Shown: positions 10,320 to 19,089 of the stretch, piece after piece
Numbering within the stretch: the stretch's first letter is position 1
Layout: every line of letters starts with the position of its first letter
Assembly (NCBI GenBank): GCA_003427395.1
Contig: BFEA01000342.1
Span: 546,631 to 585,491, forward strand
From: Chara braunii
Taxonomy: Eukaryota; Streptophyta; Charophyceae; Charales; Characeae
Reading direction: 5' to 3'
DNA: 38,861 nt
Made by a program: the position numbers and the translations under genes
Notes under the pieces: generated by a model
The model's input: the letters and a program-made list of their open reading frames with translations, nothing else
What the model was told of the DNA's origin: nothing
Databases searched by the model: none

Positions 10320-11345
10320 AGCTCTGTTTAGTACTTTACTCCGCTTGATTCCATCAAGAATCGAGTAGGATATTAGTTTCCCGCTTCTTCCGTACCCCGT
10401 TCTCGATATCCCTGTGCACTCCCTTTTCACTTTATCTCCATTTCTACTTACTTCCCCTCAATTTTGACAAGAAAAACGGGGTCGCCCAGTATCAAAACCC
10501 CCACGTAGACTTCCCCCTTCCTTGAATCCATAGAGAAACGAGTAAGATACTCAATTCTTCACCTCATCATCCTTGCTCCCGCCATAGCTCCGCGCACAAA
10601 TTCCTCTACTTACCTCTTAGCTTACTAATTGTTCTCCAAAACTAAGTCTACCATCTTACTCGCCCGAAGTAGAAACCCCGGAGTCGCCTCTCCCTCGCCT
10701 GATTCAGATAAGGATCGAGCGATTTAAACTTTCCCGCCTATGCCAAGCTCGTCATCCGCCATCTACCCTGCTGTCGCGCATGCACCCAACGCCAGTTCTC
10801 GCCTCGATTCATTCCATCGTTTCTAACATCCCGTCTGCCTCCTGCGCATGCACCTAACACGGACATCTGTCCAGATTCACTCTTCTCCACCTCCCCCACA
10901 TCTTCACCTGCACCCGGCGCACTAATCCAGCCGGGTTCATTCCCGCATGCATCCGGCGCGTTTTTGCGTCCGGATTCAGTCCGTTTCTTTGTTCCCCCCT
11001 TAGCTGCCCTCGTACGCCCCCGACTCTCCTCCGTTTTCGCTTTCTTCCGGTCTGTTGCCCGTGGCTAGCTCCTCCCGCTGCCGGTTGCCAGTCTCTCCCT
11101 CACCTGCTAGCGCTCCGCCAACGTTTGTCTTCACCAGCTTCTCGTCTGCCATAGCTGAGCGCGGTGTTCTTCTACTTTCTACCTACTGACTCCTACGCTA
11201 AACTAAGGCCAGGTTCGGGGTCGCCCTCCTTCAAACCCCCGCAATCACTCCTTCCCTCGGCCGGATCCGATAAGGATCGGGTGAGCTATGCTCACTCGAC
11301 TGCGCCCAATCTCGTCATCCCGCCTTAGCTCCTCCCCACGCCTTC
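10320..11345. repeat. Degenerate C-rich repeats with a recurring hairpin
   Basis: Three or four diverged copies of a unit lie near 10330-10400, 10475-10600, 10675-10770 and 11215-11340. Common parts are GGGGTCGCC, a CAAACCCC run, a GATTC or GATCC hairpin followed by GAG(C/T)GA or GAGTAGGAT, and CTCGTCATCC-CGCC-TAGCTCC. The hairpin reads GATTC with GAATC (10347-10362) in one copy and GGATCC with GGATC plus CC/GG (about 11260-11280) in another. Between them, 10790-10990 holds GCATGCACCC/GCATCCGGCGC-type repeats. No gene seen. Confidence 0.6.
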
Positions 11346-11576
11346 CTCTGTCCTAGTGCCCGCTCCCACAACGACCTCTGTCCGCTGCTGCTGAAGTCTA
11401 CTCCGACACCGCGTAGTCCCACCGAGGCATAGTGGCAGCGGCCGACCGCACTAGCTGCCCCGCACGAACTCCGATGGGAATCTGCAACCGGATGGCTCGG
11501 CTAGTCTCAGCTTCTATACCCGAGCCCAACAGTCGAGCTGCTCGACAGTACTGCCAGTCTCCCCACGTCTCTGCGT

Positions 11577-11797
11577 TTACCTTACAGTTGGCCAGACGGT
11601 AAAGCACCTCCGTCTGGTTCGAACTTGGGTCTGTACTTCAGCAGTTCGCGGGTGTGCCCACCGAATTAGGCCCTTGGCCCTCACGGCGGGTCCCGGTACC
11701 GGCACCGGGCCGCACCCCAATTTGGGAACAAAAAACAGGAAATAATAAAATAATAAAAAATGATAAAAAATAAAAATAAAAACTAAAAAAAAACGGT
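11577..11797 (+). mobile_element. SINE-like element with tRNA-type A and B boxes
   Basis: A sequence matching the Pol III A box, TTGGCCAGACGG (about 11587-11598), is followed 20-25 bases later by a B-box-like GGTTCGAACTT (about 11618-11628) and CGGGTCTG-like sequence. A GC-rich body then runs to an A-rich tail (about 11729-11797, ending in A9). This layout of tRNA-related head, unrelated body and A-rich tail is typical of SINEs. I see no clear target-site duplication, so the ends are tentative. SINEs are transcribed by Pol III and mobilised by a LINE enzyme in trans. Confidence 0.55.
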
Positions 11798-12596
11798 TGA
11801 GGGGGAGGAGGATCGTTGGCACTTGGTCCTTGATCCTGCCTATCGGGCCCGCTGTCGCACTCCCCAACAAAACCAAGGGGGATAGACCCGCGGGACCCTC
11901 GACCCCTCGGCTTTCTTCAAACTGCACTCCTCCGCTCCTCTACTGCAGACTGCTGGCCTCGATCCCAGGATCCACCTGGTAACAGTTAAGTGATGTAACC
12001 TATAGGGCTAAGCCCCAGCCTGGTTGCAGCCGGCCCAGTTCTCTATATGAAGAGTAACTGTAGCCCGCCTAGGCCCGCAAGGGTGTGCCAAGGCCACTGC
12101 TTGGCCCACTCCCCTACTCCATGGCCTTGTAACGCCGTGGCTGCCTCGAGGGCACGCGTTGCTCGGCTTGCCACGCGCATTGCCCCTTCATGCCGCGGTC
12201 GCGACCTGAGGCTCTCATGGCCTACCGGGACTGCCCTCTTACCGCCTTTTTGTCGACAAACCCTCGACTTTCGCTCCTACTAAATCCTGTTCGCACTTCC
12301 TCCCTCGGACGTCTCTGATGAGTCCAAACACCGGTAATACCCCGTCACCTTAGTATGTTGCACACTATGCGAGCTCAGCGACTGCCGCCCATAGGGCCTG
12401 GCTTCGTCCACGACTGTCAACCTCCCGGATCTACCACGCCGAGGTTGCCGCTTGCGTTCTACTTTCTCTCGCACGCCCCACTTACTGCTCAAAGCGACGC
12501 TACTTCCGATGACGCATGCCGTATGAACGCAGATGTGCCATGGTCATTTCAATAAAAGAAAAACCTTTCCTAGTTTTAGTTGAAACCAATTTTTTT
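11798..12596. other. Non-coding, no recognisable gene
   Basis: GC-rich in the first half. Open frames of 60-80 residues on both strands show no domains. No repeat is obvious by eye except the hairpin that follows. Confidence 0.45.
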
Positions 12597-12614
12597 GTCG
12601 GCGGAAACGCCGAC
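12597..12614. repeat. Perfect 7-bp hairpin with GAAA loop
   Basis: GTCGGCG pairs with CGCCGAC around GAAA, directly after a T7 run. If transcribed this would be a GNRA-type tetraloop. It is followed 170 bp later by a second hairpin that also ends in CGCCGAC. Confidence 0.8.
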
Positions 12615-12785
12615 CCTATAGCGTCAAAAAATGGAAGTCATCACACGCGCCTCAAAACTGCACGCCCACACCTACTTTGCTCCCCGTTAACCATTCAGTC
12701 AACGCGAACCAAACACGACCACAACTTCGCATGGTATACTCAAATTCTGAACAAACCTTATCTTCTGTTACCAGCAAAACCCAGG

Positions 12786-12811
12786 GCGGATACCCTTGTA
12801 AGGGTATTCGC
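12786..12811. repeat. 12-bp hairpin of the ATACCC/GGGTAT family
   Basis: GCGGATACCCTT pairs with AAGGGTATTCGC (one G-T) around a 2-base loop, followed by GCCGACACCGG. A relative at 18424-18449 pairs GCAAATACCC with GGGTATTTGC and is followed by GCCGACAACGG. Another lies at 31779-31805. The neighbours differ, so this is a dispersed hairpin module. Confidence 0.8.
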
Positions 12812-14130
12812 GCCGACACCGGTTACAAAGAAAAACATAACAAACACTAGTTATAAAAAAAGATCAACCGAAGTCGACATAAACATATATCCAAACAGGA
12901 ATGATAACCGAACGAATGTAGATCATCATTAAATACATCCAATAACACAACATCGAAATAAAATCTGACCACGCTGTGGGTCGAATTCCACAAAAATCAT
13001 ATAGCCGCCAACGGAGAGTTGGCTTTCAACAATGACCTCAATGCAGCGGACAAGGTGGTCTGTCTTAGTTTTGACTTGATGAGATGCGCTGCCAAAGTTA
13101 CTAATTTCATCCTAGACATGTAAACACTTGTTGCCTTACGTTCCTGATCTGTTCGATGACAGAATGCTTTGTGGATGATTCTTTATCAGGTGCATTGCTT
13201 GAGGTGTTGCATGCCTCACCCTCTAGGAAGTGGTCTGGGGTACTCCTCCTCCTCGCTCAAGCACAAGACTCGGATCTCAGATGTCGGGCCGTCTCCACGG
13301 AATCGACAAAGTACCCCGCCGTAGAACGGTCCACTCCGGGTCGATAACAGGGTCGGCTCCGAAAGCAACGAACCCCCGCCCCAGATGCTTCCTAGAGAGA
13401 GAACATGTGTCCACTATAAGTAACTTTCAATTGTTCCAAATTTTTTCTAAGTTCAGGGTAACTTGAGCACAGGGAAATCAAAAGGGATAAATAATGAGAA
13501 GATAAGGTCATTCGGAATAAAGGCGGTCAATCCGTGAGAAAAGTTAAATTCATTATGCTTTGATTCTCTTTCTGTTTTCAAAATTCCTTTTCTCACGGCA
13601 CCCATCAATTATCCTTCAGAAATAGCAAGCAAGTTCACCCAACTCATTGACGAAAGGAAAATGGTAAGGAGGCGAAAATTCTCCGCCATTTTATCAAATA
13701 GCATTTTGTCCCACTTTTATATATAGTCTTTTTACTCACCTGCACACCTGCACACCATGCAGACAACACAATCAAAAGAAGACAAGCAAAGTCTCACTAC
13801 TCACGTCAGACCCACCTTTTTACTCATGCATGACGCCCACAACCCAACTCAACCTTTTCTCCTGAACATTCAAAGCAAAAGGGTCAACCAATGTGTGGGT
13901 GCACACTGGTGTGAAGGGAGTCTGAGTCGTCCACTGACCTTGAGTGAAGTGGTGCCGAAGAAGCGTCCTGGCTCACTCCAGAAAGCCAACCAACAAGCTG
14001 TGTGCGTCGCCGAAAGTTGTAGTTTCAAGGAAAATCCTGATCAAACCGCCTTTCACTCGCACGCCTCATCCACGGTAACCCAAGCGTGAAAACGGCGAGC
14101 CGCACGCGTCCCAGAAAAAACACTCAATCT
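12812..14130. other. Non-coding or unrecognised
   Basis: Two open frames stand out by length only: plus strand 12516-12932 (138 residues) and 13757-14089 (110 residues, ATG start). Neither shows a known domain, signal peptide or membrane segment. A TATA-like TTTATATATAG lies at about 13717-13727, some 30-40 bp upstream of the second ATG, which is the only hint of a promoter. I would not annotate either as a gene without transcripts. Confidence 0.35.
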
Positions 14131-14206
14131 GGTACCACGTCAGTCCCAACTGGTCCTAAGCGGTCCCAGATGGTCCCATGCGGTTCTAGGTGGTCCCACG
14201 CTGTCA
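14131..14206. repeat. Short tandem repeat of GGTCCCA type, about 12-13 bp
   Basis: Units such as AACTGGTCCTAAGC, GGTCCCAGAT, GGTCCCATGC and GGTTCTAGGT follow each other. Related AGTCCCAACT words recur at about 14335-14405. It is a low-copy minisatellite. Confidence 0.7.
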
Positions 14207-14704
14207 AACACTTCGTCGAATGACTACCGAGTCGGAAACCGCTTCCACCACACTTCTCAAAAAAATAAAACCGGTGTCGAATCCCAAAACCGCATGCGTC
14301 GAGACTGCCGCAAATGGCCGTCCGCGTCCCATGTTAGTCCCAACTGAACCCAGGCAGTCCCAAGTAGTCCAGTCCCCTGCCGCAAGTGTTGGGTAGTCCC
14401 AACTACAAAACATTTATCTCATGTGCGGCATAAAAAAAAAAAAATAATAANCCCCGCCAGTCGCGCTCAGATTTCGTACTGTCGGATGCTGTCAACCGCC
14501 ACCATGTCACGCTGCTACCACCGTACACACGTAGCAGACCTTCACCAAGAAAAGCAGACGCCGCGCCAGAACAAAAAACCTTTCAGCGACATAAAAAAAA
14601 AAGAACCTTCACTGTCGCGCCGCACGTCCCACCGCTGTGCCGCAACTCCACTGCCGTGCTGAACTCTTGTCGGAAAATGGCAGCACGTCGTCGCGCCGTG
14701 CCCC

Positions 14705-15005
14705 GTAAAAAAATAAAACGATAGCGCTCCGCCGTGCCGTACCACTGTAAAAGACGGCGGCGCTTCGCCGTGCCGTACCACCATAAAAAAAACGGCAGCG
14801 CTTTGCCGTGTCGTACCATCGTAAAAAAAAACGGCAACGCTTCGCCGTGTCATACCACCGCAAAAAGACGGCGGCGCTTCGCTGTGCCGTACCACCGTAA
14901 ATAAAAAACGGCAGCGCTTCGCCGTCCCGTACCACCGCAAAAAGATGGCAGCGCTTCGCCGTTCTGTACCACCGCAAAAAGATGGCGACGCTCCACCGCG
15001 ATGTA
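14705..15005. repeat. 38-bp minisatellite, about eight units
   Basis: Each unit reads approximately GGCAGCGCTTCGCCGTGCCG, then TACCACCGT, then A5-9. Eight units of 37-39 bp run head to tail, and 15000-15090 holds degraded copies (CCGTGCCGTGAAAACGGCAG). Minus-strand frames of 84 to 141 residues are open across it, because the unit lacks stops in those frames. They are not credible genes. Confidence 0.88.
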
Positions 15006-15244
15006 TTACCGTGCCGTGAAAACGGCAGCATCACTCTTCAAAACAAAGTGTCGCCGACGAGCCGTGAAAACGGCAGCGTCACCCCTCAGAATAAAGGTGT
15101 CGTGCCGACGCCGCGGTATTTCGGAAGCATAACCCCACCACTTGTCGTGCTCCTCGTCACTCCTTGCCACGCTCCGCTGCTGCTCCTCATCACGCTCCGT
15201 TGTCGCTCCTCACCACGCTGCCGCAGAGTCCCCCTAGAGACCAG
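15006..15244. other. Degraded minisatellite and short GCTCC repeats
   Basis: After the minisatellite, 15145-15225 holds three loose copies of a CACGCTCC-GCTGCTGCTCCTCA-like unit. No gene recognised. Confidence 0.55.
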
Positions 15245-15410
15245 CTTGCCAAGGTGGAGCAGAGTGCTCCAGCCAAGGCTATGGCTGTCTCCTCCTTCGT
15301 CGCGCTCCTCTGCAGTCCAGCTTCGCCGACAACACTCCTGCCTCCTCTCCAACACTCCAGCGATGAGGCAAGTGTGCTGTCGCACACTAGCAGTTGGAGG
15401 CAAGTGTGAG
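15245..15410. repeat. Direct repeat, copy 1 (partner 17420-17571)
   Basis: CAAGGCTATGGCTGTCTCCT, CCTTCGTCGC, CAGC-CTCCG/TTCGCC and ACACTCCTGCCTCCTCTC are shared with the partner 2.2 kb away, as are ACTCCAGC(G/A)ATGAGGCAAG and CGCACACT(A/G)GCAG. The two copies differ by scattered substitutions and a short indel. The partner ends at a 3-N assembly join. Confidence 0.85.
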
Positions 15411-15486
15411 GCCTCTTTTGTAGTGGCTGAGGAGGGCAGCAACAACCTCAACTGCCCCCAGGCAAACACTTAGGCTGATCAACGGA

Positions 15487-15726
15487 CTGAGGTTGTCTCA
15501 CCTCAGCCACACACTTAGGGTGGCAGTTGTACTCAACTGCCCCCCTCTTTTTCTCCCTTTTCCCTGCACTCAGCCCTACACTGAGTGCAGGTTAAGCGGG
15601 AAAATGACTGTTTCCAGCCAAGTTCCCCTCGTTGTCCCTCCAGTTCACAGCCCTGGCTTGAATGGCCGCATTCAGGCCAATGCTGTTTGAACTTGGTGCA
15701 CGGCCGCGACCACGTTCGCGGCCGTG
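15487..15726. repeat. Cluster of five perfect hairpins in 240 bp
   Basis: Stems, in order: CTGAGGT with ACCTCAG (15487-15506); GGCAGTTG with CAACTGCC, loop TACT (15522-15541); CCTGCACTCAG with CTGAGTGCAGG (15563-15591); GGCTTGAATG with CATTCAGGCC, one G-T, loop GCCG (15655-15678); CACGGCCGCGA with TCGCGGCCGTG (15699-15726). The stems are unrelated in sequence. Random DNA would not be expected to hold this series, so a dedicated process of gain or retention is likely. Confidence 0.85.
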
Positions 15727-15794
15727 ACTGTTCCTTTCTCTCCCCTCTCTACTTTTCCTCTTTTCTCCCCTGCCCTCCCCTGAAAACGGGGATG

Positions 15795-15905
15795 GCAGTT
15801 GTCAGATTGGGAGTGGTAGGGAAAGAACTTGTGAAAATGCACGAGTTCAAATCCCGACAGGCTCAGGGCGGGGTGCAAAAAGTACCCCGACTTAAAGCAT
15901 TTTTA
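15795..15905 (+). mobile_element. tRNA-like SINE head
   Basis: A B-box-like GAGTTCAAATCCCGACAGG (about 15843-15861) is preceded 40-50 bp upstream by GGCAGTTGTCAGATTGGGAG, a weak A-box candidate. CGGGGT pairs with ACCCCG just downstream (15869-15889), and an A/T-rich tail follows (15900-15930). It leads directly into the repeat at 15930-16170. Probable SINE, ends uncertain. Confidence 0.45.
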
Positions 15906-15929
15906 AAAAAATATTTGCTCAATAAAAAA

Positions 15930-16170
15930 ATTTAGAACAATTCATGCGCTTGGCCTAAGTGCCTGACTATCTACAGAAAAAATTGCAAGGTCAAAAAAAT
16001 TGTTTTACGCCTCCAAAACAATAGTGGCGCAAACTGAAAAATATAGTTTTTCAAAAAAAACTCAGATTTCGTTTTTGGTTTTCTTTCCTTTTCTGTTCTT
16101 TTCTTTTTCTTTTTTTCTTTCCTTTTCTTTTTTTTCTTCCCCCCCCTGACAACGCGGAGGCAGTGGGCAG
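15930..16170. repeat. Repeat with inverted copy at 32936-33143
   Basis: Landmarks in order: AATTCATGCGC, GGCCTAAGTGCCTGACTATC, AAAAATTGCAAGGTCAAAAA, GTTTTACGCC, CAATAGTGGCGCAAACT, TTTTTCA, CTCAGAT, a C/T-rich tract (CTTTTCTTTT), and CCCCTGACAACG-GGAGGCAG. The partner reads these in reverse complement with few differences, including the pyrimidine/purine tract. No coding capacity. One end of the partner is fused to a broken integrase, so its boundary may mark an insertion or deletion end. Confidence 0.9.
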
Positions 16171-16299
16171 GTCGCGAGGAGCAGGTCCTCCTCTCTCCCA
16201 TCCTCCCATTTCTCTCTCTCACTCTCCACTCAACTCCTCCAACCCTCTCTTGCTTTTCGACCCCCCCCCTTCCTGCCTGTGCCTGCATACAGCCTACGA

Positions 16300-17050
16300 C
16301 CCCAGCCATATTCAGACACAGGCTGGGGTGGTTCCCTCAGATGTTGCCGAGGGAATAGTTGCTCGTTTTCCCACGAGCAACTGCCCACAGGCCTTCCCTT
16401 TTTTTTTTTTTTAGTTTTTAACTTTTTAGTATTCTTTGTTTCAGCCCCCCTCGTTTTCCCTGTTTGGTTGAGCTACAGCAACTCACGAACGGGGAGGTGG
16501 GGAGAAACGAAGAAGCCAAACAAACAACAACAACAAAAACAAAGACTTACCTTTCTTTACCTGAAGCATGAATCTCCCCTTGTCCCTGGGGTAGATTCAT
16601 TCGATTTTGCTCATCCTATCAATGCGAGTAACCAAGGTCAGCCACGGTTGGACACTCACCTGTTGCAGTCGACGTTGAAACAGCCAGGTAAGTACCTCCC
16701 ACCTTACTCCTTTTACTCATACTCGACAGTGTATATGTCCCACTTTTAGGACAGATTCGTTCGTTTTGCTTGGCCTATCGATGGAAGTACCATAGGCCGA
16801 CATCCGGGTAGGAAACTCAACTCGTTCGCTCTGACGAACGGGTACTTTGATGGTTTCCAAAACGAAAGGGAGAAAAGAACCTAAAAAGAATAATAAAACA
16901 AAATCTAGAATGAAAAAAAAAAACATAATCGAAAGAAAAAGAAAAAAGAAAATCCCAACTTACCTCTCAGTACAACGACTGCACGTTTTCAATGGGCGCC
17001 TGTCAGATTCTTCTGGGGACACTAAGTCCCCTGCCACTTTTGTAGGCGCC
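16300..17050. repeat. Second hairpin cluster
   Basis: Perfect or near-perfect hairpins: CCCCAGCC with GGCTGGGG (16300-16328); CCCTC with GAGGG (16334-16353); GTTGCTCGT with ACGAGCAAC (16358-16381); GAATCT plus CCCC with GGGG plus AGATTC (about 16570-16598); GGCCTAT with ATAGGCC (about 16774-16800); CGTTCG with CGAACG (about 16824-16841). Then GGCGCCT with AGGCGCC (16995-17050) encloses GGGGAC with GTCCCC (17015-17031). The TTCATTCGATTTTGC and TTCGTTCGTTTTGC contexts near 16597 and 16757 suggest a diverged duplication. A GTAAGT splice-donor-like word at about 16687 is not supported further. Confidence 0.8.
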
Positions 17051-17069
17051 ATCTGGCGCCGTCGACTCT

Positions 17070-17072
<3 letters not shown>

Positions 17073-17116
<44 letters not shown>

Positions 17117-17415
17117 GTCGTTGGCTTATGCCAACGGTCATGTAGCTTTTCAGCCACGTCTAGTAGGGAGTTGCAGACCCGAGTTCGAGTCCAACAGGAC
17201 TAAGAAAAAAAATACTTTGGATCTTTTCTCGATTTACGCGTGTCATCCTTGCGCAGCCGCCATGCAGCATCCGAACGGCTGTTTCCAATTCGTGCGCGTG
17301 ACCGAAATCGGCCGCGCCAGATTGCTTTTCCATCCCTGGCCAGCTCATAAGAGCTAGCCCAGATAGTGCTGTGTCGGCCTCGATCCCGGTGTCGGGGCAA
17401 ATACCCTGACCGGGG
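17073..17415 (-). mobile_element. U6-containing composite retroposon, copy 1
   Basis: On the minus strand the element reads: tRNA-related spacer, then a U6 snRNA 3'-half match (17265-17219, about 40 of 47 bases like plant U6), an oligo-T run, and an antisense B box (GAGTTCGAGTCC on plus, 17181-17192). It ends with the hairpin CGTTGGC/GCCAACG (about 17119-17136) and a 41-base A tail (T run on plus, 17073-17113). The A tail at the end of the element and the U6 piece ending in oligo-T point to retroposition. The 5' part (17340-17415) is rearranged relative to the other copies. It contains TAGCCCAGATAG and GGCCTCGATCC in plus orientation. Confidence 0.75.
17219..17265 (-). ncRNA. U6 snRNA 3'-half fragment (in composite copy 1)
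   Basis: Minus strand carries GCATGG, then CTGCGCAAGGATGACACGC and GTAAATCGAGAAAA, matching the plant-type U6 3' stem region. The 5' half with the ACAGAGA box is absent, so it cannot act as a spliceosomal RNA. The CCCC/GGGG part of the middle is altered to CGGC. Confidence 0.8.
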
Positions 17416-17572
17416 TTTTCAACGTTGGACGTTGTGCTCCAACCAAGGCTATGGCTGTCTCCTCCTTCGTCGCTCCGCTCCTATGAAGTCCTCCAGCTCC
17501 GCCGGCAGCACTCCTGCCTCCTCTCTAGCACTCCAGCAATGAGGCAAGTGTGTTGTCGCACACTGGCAGNNN
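17416..17572. repeat. Direct repeat, copy 2, ending at 3-N join
   Basis: Second copy of 15245-15410. It begins just after composite copy 1 and ends at the NNN at 17570-17572, after which composite copy 2 starts abruptly at GCCGTTGGC. The A tail expected at that end of copy 2 is missing. A collapsed or mis-joined homopolymer at the Ns is a likely explanation. Confidence 0.8.
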
Positions 17573-18048
17573 TGCCGTTGGCTTATGCCAATGGTCATGT
17601 GGCTTTTCATTCACGTCTAGTAGGAAGTTGCAGACCCGAGTTCGAGTCCAACAGGATTGAGAAAAAAAAAAACTTTGGATCTTTTCTCGATTTACTCGTG
17701 TCATCCTTGCTTAAGGGCCACGCAGCATCCGCGCCGCTGTTTCCAGGCCGTGCGCACGACCGAAATTTGTCGCGCCAGATTGCTTTTCCATCCCTGGAAC
17801 CTGCTGGGTGAAATTTTGAGGCAGTACCTACTGGGCTAGCTCTTATCACTGGAACTAGAGCAGCAACCCTTTTATTTGAAGGGTTGCGCCCAGTAGTTTG
17901 CCTCCAGCCTGTGGCTCAGCAGGCTTCAACTGCCTGAGGCTTTGCAGGCCCTGTCTGCCGCTTTCCCGTAGACGGCAGACCATCCACGACTAGGCCTCAG
18001 CACCTGCCCTGTCGGCCCCTTGGCTTGATGTTAACCCTGCGGCCCCGG

Positions 18049-18080
<32 letters not shown>

Positions 18081-18460
18081 CTACCCTTCTTGCGCGGCGG
18101 TTCCATCCTCCGTCGCGGCGACCCTTTTTCCACTTACCTAGGCCCTGAATCGCGAGGCTTAACAGCCATGCGACCTTAGTATGGGTAGAATAGGTTTAAT
18201 TATAACATTCCCATCTCCGCATATCTCTGCGCTGCGCGACAAGACGACGTCTTACCTTTCACATCCGTTACTCCCGGACGCCACACGCGTCCAGACTAAA
18301 GCCGGAAATTTTTTTGTCTCTCAGTCATGGGCCTGGTCTAAATAAACTTTTGGCAAACGTCAGGCTCATCAAGTCCTTTAATCCAACGAAAAGTCGGACA
18401 GCGTCCGACGTTTAAAATCCTCGGCAAATACCCTTCTCTGGGTATTTGCGCCGACAACGG
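17573..18460 (-). mobile_element. U6-containing composite retroposon, copy 2
   Basis: Inverted relative of 31771-32740. Read on the minus strand from 18460: GTCGGAC hairpin, GCAAATACCC hairpin, GC-rich body, oligo-T (A run on plus, about 18049-18075), the GTCTGCCG/CGGCAGAC hairpin (17953-17980) and the GCAACCCTT/AAGGGTTGC hairpin (17863-17887). Next come the A-box TAGCCCAGTAGG (17838-17827), a damaged B-box region, the U6 fragment (17723-17677), oligo-T and an antisense B box. The final CCGTTGGC/GCCAATGG hairpin closes it. Overall order matches copy 3. The element is not coding. Confidence 0.8.
17677..17723 (-). ncRNA. U6 snRNA 3'-half fragment (in composite copy 2)
   Basis: Minus strand has GCGTGGCCC, GCAAGGATGACACG and TAAATCGAGAAAA followed by GATCC and an oligo-T run. 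The CCTGCGC segment is altered to CTTAAGC. Same breakpoints relative to U6 as copies 1 and 3, so the chimera was made once and then copied. Confidence 0.78.
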
Positions 18461-19080
18461 TAACTTACCGTTTTGCTGTGTTTTTTTTTTTTTGCCGAGG
18501 GTGAAAAATCGGGATACTCAGGCTTGTGTTTCCTGCCCCAAACGACCTCAGAATCCTCTGAAACTTGGTGGACCCTCTCACTGTATCACAGGGAAGGCCT
18601 CTCAAATTTTGGTTTCATTCTGACGCCATTTGGGTCAAGTTGCCCGTTTCGGGCGCCGACTGGTCTCGGGGTGAACAGTTTGCGGAAGTCCATTTTGTGA
18701 TTTTTCAAAAAATGGACTCCGATGGCTTGTTGGGTCTCCAAGCCATCCATTTTTGCCTAGGATATGAGGTATGAGAAGTCTCAGCCCTCATACCTGCGGT
18801 TTGGCAGTATTGCCGCAGTCGTGCCTCCAGGCCTCCTTGTCCCGTTTGTCGTCTCCGGGTGGTTTCGCACCGGTGAATGGCCAACCATCCTTGCTTGCCT
18901 CAATGGCGGTCCGGTGGCCAGATTCTAACAGCTAACGCAGTCCTACAACAGTCTAGCAGCAGGATTGACAGCAAAAGTTCAATTTGCTGAGAAAAATCAG
19001 CACACTACCCACTCCCCAAGTACCGCGTTCGAATAGAACACAGGGGGGCAAAATCATGCGGTATTCCGTCTAGAGTACAA
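18461..19080. repeat. Hairpin-rich spacer
   Basis: Starts with a palindrome ACGGTAACTTACCGT (about 18459-18473) and a T run. Perfect stems follow: AGTCCATTTT with AAAATGGACT (18687-18718), GATGGCTTG with CAAGCCATC (18721-18747), AGGTATGAG with CTCATACCT (18767-18795), CTGCGG with CCGCAG (about 18794-18815). No gene recognised. Confidence 0.75.
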
Positions 19081-19089
19081 AGGGAAAAA

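Noticed and set aside
13757-14089. 110-residue ATG-started frame preceded by a TATA-like element
   Set aside because: No domain or homolog recognised and TATA-like words are expected by chance in this AT-rich stretch; kept only as a note.
14542-15034. Minus-strand frames of 84-141 residues rich in a repeated Gly-Thr-Ala-Arg-Arg motif as a repeat protein
   Set aside because: They are open only because the 38-bp minisatellite has no stops in these frames, and three overlapping frames are open at once. The unit length is not a multiple of three.
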